Part shown: in pieces, positions 56,433 through 64,000 of the stretch
How the letters are laid out: each line of letters begins with the position of its first letter
How positions within the stretch are numbered: the first letter of the stretch is position 1
Assembly (NCBI GenBank): GCA_036702865.1
Contig: DATNQD010000006.1
Span: 62,001 to 126,000, forward strand
Direction of reading: 5' to 3'
Length of the DNA stretch: 64,000 nucleotides
Source: Trichocoleus sp.
Lineage (GTDB): Bacteria; Cyanobacteriota; Cyanobacteriia; Elainellales; Elainellaceae
Notes under the pieces: model-generated
Told to the model about the DNA's origin: nothing
Seen by the model: only the letters and a program-made list of their open reading frames with translations
Database searches by the model: none
Program-made: the position numbers and the translations under genes

Positions 56433-57461
56433 TCAAGCAGGATCAATCTCGCAATCTGTCAATGGAATAAAGCATTCAATTCGCGTGATGGCTTTCTCAG
56501 CGGGTGTAACTGTGTCTGCTGAGAGGGGATCGATCGGGATTGTTTGTAACGTCATCCTTCCACCCATCATTTCCAGTACGGCTTGATCCATTAGCAGGGT
56601 TAGACCAGAAGAAGGGGATTGGGGCAACTGCGCAATAGTTTCCAATCCGATCGCTTTTGAAGTAGAGGGAGCGATCGCTTCTCGGAGGTTGGGCAGCAGA
56701 TCGAGCGCTTCTTCCCAATATTCGATCGATCGCTGATCCTCGATCTGAATTCTTACTTGATCTTGCTCGGCTAGGACTTTAGCCCTGAGCGCAACAAATC
56801 CCTCTTGCATCCATTTCAGGGGCGTATCAACCAGATGAATCAGAACTTGCGTTAGCCAGCGAGGATCTGCCTGAACATAAATTGTCGGATCGGGAAAGTC
56901 AATTTTTAGCTGCAAATTGCGGTTTTCTGCCTGAAGATGCGTGAACTGCTGCACCTCCAAGAAGATGTCCTGCAAGCGAAGCGGCTGGAGCTGGAGAGAG
57001 GCTGTGCCGTGCCCTAATTTAGAGATACCAATCAATTCATCAAGCAAAGCCAGCATTTTCTGGGCTGCGCCATAAGCTTGAGCCACAAATTCGCGTTCTT
57101 CTGCTGGATTATCTGCCAGGTCTGCCAGGATGAGCTGATGCAGGCTGATTACGCTATTAATGGGCGATCGAAGCTCATGAGAAGCACGGGACAGGAATCC
57201 TGCTTTGAACTGGGCATTTTCAGCCGCCATTTGACAGGCAAGTTGAGCAGTTTGTAGCTGCTGCCTGAGAGTCGCAATCTCTAATTCATCTGGGTTACGC
57301 TTTGGAGGTGAATCAACCAAACTGATTGCCTGTTCCGTTGAACTTGCAGAGGACGGAGGAATAGACTGATCCTGAAGGCGCGATCGTTTCCACATCCAGC
57401 TGCTTAATGTTCCTAACCCAAAGCCTGTCCCCAACAGCACCACACCGCTCATCCAATTCAT
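56433..57461 (-). CDS. Histidine-kinase-like protein with degenerate ATPase domain
   Basis: This 342-residue protein starts MNWMSGVVLLGTGFG with one N-terminal membrane helix, then a coiled coil (about 58-88). The HisKA dimerisation part is intact, with SRASHELRSP (His95). The ATP-binding half is reduced: the N-box reads LVDTPLKW instead of NLxxNAxKF, so the Mg-binding Asn is absent, and no DxGxG or GxGxG loop can be seen. It could still be phosphorylated or act as a dimeric sensor or scaffold, but probably does not bind ATP. No response regulator is adjacent. Confidence 0.8.
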   Translation of the reverse strand: MNWMSGVVLLGTGFGLGTLSSWMWKRSRLQDQSIPPSSASSTEQAISLVDSPPKRNPDELEIATLRQQLQTAQLACQMAAENAQFKAGFLSRASHELRSPINSVISLHQLILADLADNPAEEREFVAQAYGAAQKMLALLDELIGISKLGHGTASLQLQPLRLQDIFLEVQQFTHLQAENRNLQLKIDFPDPTIYVQADPRWLTQVLIHLVDTPLKWMQEGFVALRAKVLAEQDQVRIQIEDQRSIEYWEEALDLLPNLREAIAPSTSKAIGLETIAQLPQSPSSGLTLLMDQAVLEMMGGRMTLQTIPIDPLSADTVTPAEKAITRIECFIPLTDCEIDPA

Positions 57462-57624
57462 GGTTTTAACCTGTAATCAGAGAATCTTTTCCCAAAACTA
57501 TGCCTGATTCTGCGATCCTGAAAAAAGTATCCACTAGGGATTACTCGATCACAGAATGAAGCTTGTCCAGCGCACTTTTGTTTTTGAGTGAGAGAAGTTT
57601 GGCAAGAAAAGAAGGCTCACCCGA

Positions 57625-59196
57625 ATGACTAACACTACCCCTGATCGCTTCTATGACTTTATCGGTTTTGGGGATGAAGTGCCCGGAATTTTAACGTTAG
57701 TTTCTGCTGCTAGAGAATATCGTCGCCGAGTTGGGAGCTATCCGAAAACTCTGTTAATCCTGAAAGGGAATTCTCAGCAAGGAATTGGCGGACATTTAGT
57801 CCGGGGTGGATTAGCTTATCTCGATCGCAGCAACATTCCACTGCAAATCCGGCAAACTCTCGGTTTAGAAACTTATGGTCTGTCCTCTGCTCTATATCAG
57901 GAATTTCTGCAAAAAACAGGTGTGATTCAAGTTGCCCTTGATCCGCGTAAAGCCGATGCAGTATTGCGGCAAATGTTAAGGGATGCCCAAATTGATACAC
58001 TGAGCCGTGTTGAAATTGGCTTAGTCTTGAAAGAAGGACAGAAATTAGTCGGGATTCAGCTCACGAAAGGCGAGATCTATCGCGGCAAACAGTTTCTAGA
58101 TGCGACAGTGAATGCCGAACTCGCGCAAGCTGCTGGAGTCCCAAAGCTGTCAGGTTTTGGGGTGTTGGGTTTACCAAAGTCCGAACTGCCCGTGACGCTG
58201 GTATTTGAAACTGAGGGATTGAGCATCGATCGCCTGCGTCGCGTGGAAGCTGAATATCTCAAGCGCTTCAAAAATCCTGCCGATCGAGAAGCACAAGCGT
58301 TTTTCAATATTGCCACCAACGGCGATACAGCTTTAGCAACTCAACTCCGCAATGATCTGGTTGATGCTGCTGGCAAACCTAAACCGATGTGGGTCGGCAG
58401 CGACTATATTGATGTTCGCACCAAAGCACTGTCGATCGCCTATCACGCATTTCGCAACACAAAGCTCTCTCTGACCGAAAGTCCAGCTATTCTCGACAAT
58501 GGCAATGTGGCAATTTTATCGGGTGGACGGCTTTCCTGGAATGCGCTACTCCATGCAACAACTGGCTCAGAAGCTGAAGATCTGGCGCGATCGGGTGCCA
58601 AGCCAACAGCACTCATGCTGGAAGAAATGACCTTTATTGAGCAGTGGTTTAAGAGTATTGGAGCATCAGCAGTGCGATCGGCTCCTGAACTTTATATCCG
58701 TCATGCTGGAAATGTGGCTGGAGCAGTTGACCCACTCAGCGGTGCAGATATGCTGTTGGGGGGTGTGCCAGACAAAGAAGCACTCGGAACGTTTGGCTAT
58801 CCGTTTGATATTCGCGGGGGCATTACTGGGCTGGGTCGGAAAGCTGCCAATAAAGGCTTTAACCAGACTCACTTTAAGCCGCCACTCTTCAACATTGGGA
58901 TGCGTCACGCGTTGCTTAAAACAGTACCGAACCTTGCTGTGGTCAGTCCGGCTGCCGATTTTGAGGGTATTGCCTGTGCTACTGGTCGGATTGTCGAGTT
59001 TAATGTAGCAGTCGGTCAGGCTGTAGGAATTGCCATGGCGATCGCTCAACTTGCAAACCGGAATTTATCAGAGATCTCGAATACTGAAGTGCGATCGGTT
59101 CTAGCGCAAACGAAAAGACTACCCAAAATCTACGGTAGAGCTGATGCGATCGAGGCGACAAGATTACGCGATTTTGAAAAACAAATCATTGCGTAA
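57625..59196 (+). CDS. FAD-dependent oxidoreductase, copy 1
   Basis: This 523-residue protein starts at ATG 57625, with AAGG about ten bases upstream. Its N-terminus is a dinucleotide-binding strand, but with GFGDEVPGILTLVSAA in place of the common GxGxxG. IRHAGNVAGAV, SAPELY and the C-terminal FNVAVGQAVGIAMA, a second FAD-contact helix, are shared with copy 2. This is a member of the FAD_oxidored (PF12831) group. The substrate is unknown. It is cytoplasmic, with no signal. A paralogue follows 60 bases downstream. Confidence 0.75.
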   Translation: MTNTTPDRFYDFIGFGDEVPGILTLVSAAREYRRRVGSYPKTLLILKGNSQQGIGGHLVRGGLAYLDRSNIPLQIRQTLGLETYGLSSALYQEFLQKTGVIQVALDPRKADAVLRQMLRDAQIDTLSRVEIGLVLKEGQKLVGIQLTKGEIYRGKQFLDATVNAELAQAAGVPKLSGFGVLGLPKSELPVTLVFETEGLSIDRLRRVEAEYLKRFKNPADREAQAFFNIATNGDTALATQLRNDLVDAAGKPKPMWVGSDYIDVRTKALSIAYHAFRNTKLSLTESPAILDNGNVAILSGGRLSWNALLHATTGSEAEDLARSGAKPTALMLEEMTFIEQWFKSIGASAVRSAPELYIRHAGNVAGAVDPLSGADMLLGGVPDKEALGTFGYPFDIRGGITGLGRKAANKGFNQTHFKPPLFNIGMRHALLKTVPNLAVVSPAADFEGIACATGRIVEFNVAVGQAVGIAMAIAQLANRNLSEISNTEVRSVLAQTKRLPKIYGRADAIEATRLRDFEKQIIA

Positions 59197-59256
59197 GTCC
59201 GAAAACCCTCGTTGCTGCGGTGATGTCTTCTTTAGCAATTCAACCTGAGTACACTA

Positions 59257-60876
59257 ATGCCTGCTACAAGATCCTACGATATTATCTGCTTTGGTGACGA
59301 AGTTCCCGGTGTGCTTGCCCTTGTCTCTGCTGCACAGCACTATGAATTTGTGCATGGAGTCGGTCAGTATCCGAAAACCCTGCTGATATCCAAAGCACCG
59401 CTAGAGCGAGTAAACGGCGTTGTACAAAATATGGGCGGTCATCTGGTGCGGGGCTGGTTGGCTTACCTCGATCGCTGCTGTCTTCCAAAAGATACAACCT
59501 GGGCAAAGCTAATCGGCAGTCCCAATCGCGCTGATGCCTCGCCTGCCATTTATCGCACCTTTCTCAACAAAGCAGGTGTACAGGAAATTGCACTTGACCC
59601 TAATAAAGCCAGCCGGGTGCTTCATGCCATGCTGACGCAGGTAGGAGCCGATGTCATCAGCGGCAAGGAAATTCAGCAGGTCAACCTGAACGGTGCTTTG
59701 CTGGAATCGATCGGGCTTAGCAATGGAGAAGTTTACGCCGCCAAGCAGTTTATTGACTGTACTGTGAACGCAGAACTGGCACAGAAAGCAGGCGTTCCGA
59801 AAACACGCGGCTTTGGCTCGATCGGCTTAGAAAATTCTGAATTAGCTGTGACTCAGGTCTATGAAACCACTGGCCTGAGCATTAATGCACTTAAACAGTT
59901 TGAACAAAGCTATTTAAACCGGTTGCTCAATCCGCTTGACAGTGGAACAAAAACTGATCTGAATGTAGCAGCGGGGAATAATGAATCGCTGAAAAAAGAG
60001 CTTCGTTCTAGCTTGATTAGAAATGGAAGTCCAAACTTGATGGGCGTAGGCGGCGACTATATTGATGTCTTCAGCAAAGCCATGCCGATCGCCTATCACG
60101 CCTATCGTGGCACCGTTCATTCGCTCAGCAATAGCCCTGCGGTTTTAGACAATGCTAATGTTGCTGTTCTAGATGGAAATCGCCTGCTGTGGAACTCGCT
60201 GCTGCTGAAAGTCAATGCAGACCAGGCAGAAAAACTTGCTCTTGGCGGAGCCTTACCCGATCCAACAATTCTTCCCGTACTGCCCCAAGAACAAAGCAAA
60301 ATTAAAGCTTGGTTTCAGGCAACCTTTGGCAGCCAAGTTAATGTTCGCTTTGCCCCCGAACTTTACATTCGTCATGCCGGAAACGTTATAAATGTTGTCC
60401 AACCTCTGAGCGGCGCACAAATGCTGATGGGGGGGGTGCCCAGAAGTGAGGCGATCGGCAGCTTTTGCTATGACTTTGATGTGCGAGGCGGCGTTGCAGG
60501 CATGGAGGGGCGCGTCAATACCAGTGCATTTCCCAAAGATCCGTTTAAGTTCAAGCCAGAATTGCCAATATTTAATATTGGGATTCAACATGCACTTGTG
60601 AAAGGCTCAAACTTGGCTGTCATTAGCCCCGCCTCCGGATTTACAGGATTAGCCTGCGCCGTTGGTCGCATCGTTGAATTTAATGTTGCTGTGGGGCAGG
60701 GAGTTGGCGTTGCTGCTGCAATTGCACTGAGTTTCGGTGTGCCTCTCTCGACTGTTGCCAATCAGCATGTCAGAGCAGGGTTGGATGCCAGACGTGTTCC
60801 ACTACGCATTTTTGGACGGACGAACTGGACAGCTGCGGCTGATATTAGCAAGATTGAACAAGTTTCGATCGCTTGA
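59257..60876 (+). CDS. FAD-dependent oxidoreductase, copy 2
   Basis: This 539-residue protein starts MPATRSYDIICFGDEVPGV. It aligns with copy 1 through its whole length: FGDEVPG, GGHLVRG, LDPNKASRVL, FIDCTVNAELAQKAGVPK, RFAPELYIRHAGNV, QPLSGAQMLMGGVP and IVEFNVAVGQGVGVAAA. Identity by eye is moderate (around half), with insertions near 40-60, so this is an old tandem duplication rather than a recent copy. The two products may form a heterodimer or act on related substrates. The secreted protein gene follows about 60 bases on. Confidence 0.75.
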   Translation: MPATRSYDIICFGDEVPGVLALVSAAQHYEFVHGVGQYPKTLLISKAPLERVNGVVQNMGGHLVRGWLAYLDRCCLPKDTTWAKLIGSPNRADASPAIYRTFLNKAGVQEIALDPNKASRVLHAMLTQVGADVISGKEIQQVNLNGALLESIGLSNGEVYAAKQFIDCTVNAELAQKAGVPKTRGFGSIGLENSELAVTQVYETTGLSINALKQFEQSYLNRLLNPLDSGTKTDLNVAAGNNESLKKELRSSLIRNGSPNLMGVGGDYIDVFSKAMPIAYHAYRGTVHSLSNSPAVLDNANVAVLDGNRLLWNSLLLKVNADQAEKLALGGALPDPTILPVLPQEQSKIKAWFQATFGSQVNVRFAPELYIRHAGNVINVVQPLSGAQMLMGGVPRSEAIGSFCYDFDVRGGVAGMEGRVNTSAFPKDPFKFKPELPIFNIGIQHALVKGSNLAVISPASGFTGLACAVGRIVEFNVAVGQGVGVAAAIALSFGVPLSTVANQHVRAGLDARRVPLRIFGRTNWTAAADISKIEQVSIA

Positions 60877-60939
60877 GTTCCACAAGGCAATACAGAGCAT
60901 TCTATTTGTAAACTCAAGGATTTAAAAGATTCAACTGCA

Positions 60940-61455
60940 ATGGCGCTCAATCTTTCACCGCTCAAACTGCTATCGATCGCCTTGCCCCTCGTCACGTTGT
61001 TCGCGCATCCAGTAATTGCTGACGTGACTGTGCCAGTGCAGAAAATACTGCCCGATTTGCACGACACCCAAATTCCAGTCCTCCTGCCCGATCGCCTCCC
61101 CTTCGACTCCGACTCCCCCCTCTACTTCAACAGTACTGCTGCCTCAGACAGCTACGAAGTCAGCTTCGAGTACACCCCCGATTGTCGGCAAGCGACTCCC
61201 TGCTACCTTGGCTCCCTCTCTGCGCAACAAAACGGTGAACCGATCGACACGACCCTAGAAGGGACACAAGAAGTCAGAACGATCGAGCTGTCAGACGGTA
61301 CAGCAGCAACTTTCGTCAACTTCTGCGGGGCTTACTGTATGGCAAGACTGGAATGGCAAGCTGAAGATGTTGTCTACACCGTCACGATCAAGAACGGCGA
61401 AGAAAGCGATCTGGTAGAAATTGCCAATGTTGCGATCGAAGCGGGGGTTCGCTAA
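60940..61455 (+). CDS. Small secreted protein, unknown function
   Basis: This 171-residue protein has a signal peptide (about 1-27, KLLSIALPLVTLFAHPVIA) cleaved before DVTVP. The mature part is acidic and rich in beta-strand, with four Cys (CRQATPC; FCGAYC) that could form two disulfides. The C-terminus ends ANVAIEAGVR. No family is recognised. It is downstream of the oxidoreductase pair on the same strand and probably periplasmic. Confidence 0.65.
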   Translation: MALNLSPLKLLSIALPLVTLFAHPVIADVTVPVQKILPDLHDTQIPVLLPDRLPFDSDSPLYFNSTAASDSYEVSFEYTPDCRQATPCYLGSLSAQQNGEPIDTTLEGTQEVRTIELSDGTAATFVNFCGAYCMARLEWQAEDVVYTVTIKNGEESDLVEIANVAIEAGVR

Positions 61456-61498
61456 CTAAGTCTGGAAGATTGAGGAGCGAATGCAGAGTGTTTTAAGC

Positions 61499-63358
61499 TC
61501 ATCCTTCCCGATACTGCTCAAACAGCGTTGGTAGGTGATCAAACCCATCTACCCCGATCGCGGCGATCAGATTCGATCGATTCTGTATCAAGAGTGCTTG
61601 AAACTCCTCTGCGCCAATTTGTCCTCGTAAAACTGTTAGGAGCCCGGCAGATTGTCTCCAGCTATTAGAGCCAATTTGCTCCAGCAAATACATGCCTAAA
61701 CTTCCGGTATAAACGGCTTTGCCAAAGTCCTTCAGGTGATAGTACGCCTCTGCCAGGTAAGCCAGGCTAATTGCTTGTAAATAAATATCCCCTGAAAACT
61801 GTGCTGCCTGAATGCCCTTTTCCAGGTAAGCGATTGATTCGGCGGGTTGGTCGCGCATCACTTCGGCAATGCCCAGACTGCTAAAACAAAGTGCCTGACT
61901 CTGCCGATCGCCCAATCGTTCTGCCAACTGAGCGCCTTGCTGCAGCCGATCGATCGCCATCTCGTACACATCCGGATCAACTTGCTCAAGCTGTCTTGCC
62001 TGGAAAATTTCACTGAAGCCTAAATTCGCAACTGCATTCACCTCACCTGCCCGATCGCCTGCCTGACGGCTCAGAATCAAGGCTCGTTGGCTATAGTTAA
62101 TGGCTTCTGGATAGTTCGCTTGAGATACATAGGCCCGACTGAGGTGGTTCAGATTGGCAATCTCACAGGTTTTATCTCCAGCAGCACGGGCAATTTCCAG
62201 GGCTTGTTCATGGAAGGCAATTGCACGATCGATCTGCCCAAAGGCGCGAGTCGAATAGCCCAGTAGGGTGAGAATTCGGGCTTTTTCCTCAGTTCCTTCC
62301 GCCTGGCGCAGCGGTTCATCAAGATAGTTCAATGTGCCCCGCAAATACTCGCCTGTAAATGAGGCAAAAACGCCACCATACAGCGGGAAATAGGTTTGTT
62401 GAGCAAATGTCCGTAGAATCTGTAGCGTTACCAGAAAGCAGGCTTGCCGCAAACGATCGTGCCCCGGTAAATTGATAGCTTGGCTCCAGCCACTCGCCAA
62501 CTGTGACCAAATCACGGAGAAAGCGAGAAATGTCGAAATCGAAAGTTTTGCCCCAACCTTGGAGTCATAAACTAGTTTGTCAAACCAGTTAACAAGCCCC
62601 TGCTGGAGACAACGCAGAATGCTGACTAGTTCTACCCAATCGCTAAGACTGATTGATTGTTGTTGCTCTGCCCATTCAACCCCCGATTGCCCAAACGATA
62701 GTGCCTCAAATAAAGAAGCTGGAACAGGACGTTTGACCTGCTTTGCCCAGAGTGCCCAGGGTCCACTCTGCCCCGGTACCCCCTCAAAGCCTAACTGACC
62801 GCGGCTCTGGTCGTAAATCCAACTCACCAAATGATTTTCTAGACGCTGCCAGGACTCTAATCCTTGCAACAAACCCTGCCCTAACTCCTGAAGCTCAGGC
62901 TCATCCGTTTTTTGAAGCCGTTTGGCGAGTTGCTGCCATTGCGCTAGGCTGAGTGGCTTTGGCAGATTTGGATCAGTGACACCAAGCAAGACGATAAGGC
63001 GGTCTTCGTCAGAATCAGGGGCTGTTGTAATTTGCTGAATCGCACTATCTAGTGCAGCGTTCGTTTGATTGTTAATCTGCCAGCGTTCCCACTCACTCCG
63101 AATCGTCTGTAGAGCACGCAGATTACGACTGGCTTTTGCCTGTTTCAATTCATCAGTCTGGCTATTGACCTGCTGCTGAATTGCATCGAGCCGATCGCTC
63201 AGACATCGCTCAAACAGTTCTCCCGTCCCTGAACTCACACCCTCAATTAACATCTGATAGACCTGCTCTTTCGAGCGGATCATCCCTTTGAGAGTCATTT
63301 GAACAATCTGATCGATCAAGTCGTTATAGCGATCGGGCAGGGTAGGAGCGTCAGACAT
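61499..63358 (-). CDS. TPR-repeat protein downstream of sigF
   Basis: This 619-residue protein starts MSDAPTLPDRYNDLIDQIVQ. The N-terminal 350 residues are helical, without a recognised domain. From about 350 to 590 there are TPR units typical of signalling scaffolds (ARILTLLGYSTRAFGQIDRA, AIAFHEQALEIARAAGDK, YPEAINYSQRALILSRQAGD). It binds partner proteins. It lies 87 bases after sigF on the same strand, so co-transcription and a role in SigF regulation are possible but unproven. Confidence 0.8.
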   Translation of the reverse strand: MSDAPTLPDRYNDLIDQIVQMTLKGMIRSKEQVYQMLIEGVSSGTGELFERCLSDRLDAIQQQVNSQTDELKQAKASRNLRALQTIRSEWERWQINNQTNAALDSAIQQITTAPDSDEDRLIVLLGVTDPNLPKPLSLAQWQQLAKRLQKTDEPELQELGQGLLQGLESWQRLENHLVSWIYDQSRGQLGFEGVPGQSGPWALWAKQVKRPVPASLFEALSFGQSGVEWAEQQQSISLSDWVELVSILRCLQQGLVNWFDKLVYDSKVGAKLSISTFLAFSVIWSQLASGWSQAINLPGHDRLRQACFLVTLQILRTFAQQTYFPLYGGVFASFTGEYLRGTLNYLDEPLRQAEGTEEKARILTLLGYSTRAFGQIDRAIAFHEQALEIARAAGDKTCEIANLNHLSRAYVSQANYPEAINYSQRALILSRQAGDRAGEVNAVANLGFSEIFQARQLEQVDPDVYEMAIDRLQQGAQLAERLGDRQSQALCFSSLGIAEVMRDQPAESIAYLEKGIQAAQFSGDIYLQAISLAYLAEAYYHLKDFGKAVYTGSLGMYLLEQIGSNSWRQSAGLLTVLRGQIGAEEFQALLIQNRSNLIAAIGVDGFDHLPTLFEQYREG

Positions 63359-63445
63359 AAAGGGGCAGCAAATCTCAAAGATATAAGGGCTGATAGTGAC
63401 TTGATAGTAACGCTATATCAGCCGCCTCATCTACCTAATACCTGA

Positions 63446-64000
63446 TTAACTCCCTGTCCCTGCCATCGACTTCTTGAGGAGCTTCAACCCCCGCTTGACC
63501 CGCCGCGAAACGGTTACAGCGCTGATACCCAGCCGTTCAGCCGTTTCTTTCTGAGTTAGGTCGTAGAGAAAGACAAACTCTAGGACTTCACGGGTTCGCT
63601 TTTCAAGCTGTACCAGAGCTTGCTGAAGTCGAATTTGATCTTCTTGCGCCAGTTGGAAACTGTGATACTGCGAATCGGGAACCAGATCACCCAGCGAAGT
63701 TGAGCCATCTTCTTCGTCCCGCATCGGTGCATCCAGGCTTAGCGGCGATCGATTGCGGTACGCCAGCTTAATTTCCTGCCACTCGGCAACCGAAATCTCC
63801 AAAACAGCAGCAACTTCGGCATCGGTAGGCTGACGATGCAGTTCTGCTTGCAGTTGTCGGGTAATATTGGCAGCCTGGTGCTGAATGGCTTGCCAACGAC
63901 GAGGAATGCGAACCGGAGAACCTTTATCCCGCAGGTAATGCTGGATTTCACCGCGAATGTAAGGAATTGCAAAAGAACTGAAGGCATGTCCTTTAGACAT
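63446..64000 (-). CDS. sigF: Group 3 RNA polymerase sigma factor SigF (N-terminus beyond window)
   Basis: The frame is open to the window edge; the Met at 64000 (MSKGHAFSSFAIPYIRGEIQ) is almost certainly internal, because this is the sigma region 2 core, RGEIQHYLRDK included. Regions 3 and 4 follow, ending with the HTH LTQKETAERLGISAVTVSRR. The pattern is that of cyanobacterial SigF, related to sporulation/stress sigma factors. In Synechocystis SigF controls pili and motility, and in Nostoc it acts in the hormogonium cascade. About 184 residues are visible. Its nearness to the hps cluster is noted as context only. Confidence 0.9.
   Translation of the reverse strand: MSKGHAFSSFAIPYIRGEIQHYLRDKGSPVRIPRRWQAIQHQAANITRQLQAELHRQPTDAEVAAVLEISVAEWQEIKLAYRNRSPLSLDAPMRDEEDGSTSLGDLVPDSQYHSFQLAQEDQIRLQQALVQLEKRTREVLEFVFLYDLTQKETAERLGISAVTVSRRVKRGLKLLKKSMAGTGS

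Overview
The window comes from a cyanobacterial chromosome. It carries the light-independent protochlorophyllide reductase genes chlL and chlN with the cyanobacterial DUF5331 gene between them. It also holds a fused thiO-thiG gene, a GlgA of cyanobacterial type, a SigF-type group 3 sigma factor and a DUF3747 gene. The HIP1-type palindrome GCGATCGC and its core CGATCG recur throughout (for example 724-731). A long hpsA gene followed by three pseudopilin genes suggests a filamentous, hormogonium-forming or gliding strain of Leptolyngbya/Oscillatoriales type. That assignment is inference from gene content.

Layout. 1-4850: an edge-truncated secreted DUF3747 protein, an unknown protein, a Cas4/RecB-like nuclease, a phosphoribosyltransferase and a zinc alcohol-dehydrogenase-like enzyme. 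4968-12718: the most distinctive block. A SWIM zinc-finger protein diverges from a tightly overlapping three-gene operon: a TerB_N/TerB/TerB_C protein, a BrxD-like P-loop ATPase and an Lhr/BrxHI-like helicase. 12760-25967: housekeeping genes (MalK/UgpC-type ABC ATPase, nei, lytic transglycosylase, pepA, holin-like membrane protein, hemC, glgA, carB). 25968-34347: a small conserved-looking protein, a candidate small RNA, a lambda-lysozyme-like membrane protein, an S1-domain protein, a sugar-phosphate epimerase, a divergent CapA-like protein and a pentapeptide-repeat membrane protein. 35096-38034: two glycosyltransferases for lipid-linked sugars. 38235-42344: a PerR-like Fur regulator diverging from chlL-DUF5331-chlN. 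42406-47948: thiOG, two proline-rich membrane proteins, a 2Fe-2S ferredoxin and cimA. 47977-55539: hpsA plus three pseudopilin genes. 56433-64000: a histidine-kinase-like protein with a degenerate ATPase half, a tandem pair of FAD oxidoreductases, a secreted protein, a TPR protein and sigF, cut by the window edge.

How the genes work together. hemC and chlLN belong to tetrapyrrole and chlorophyll synthesis. The hps cluster and sigF fit surface polysaccharide, pili and motility. The TerB-ATPase-helicase operon looks like one DNA-processing machine. It shares two parts with BREX phage defence (BrxD, BrxHI) but has no PglZ, PglX or BrxC in this window, so it is the best candidate here for an under-described defence or stress system. 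I saw no tRNA, rRNA, CRISPR array, transposase or intact prophage.
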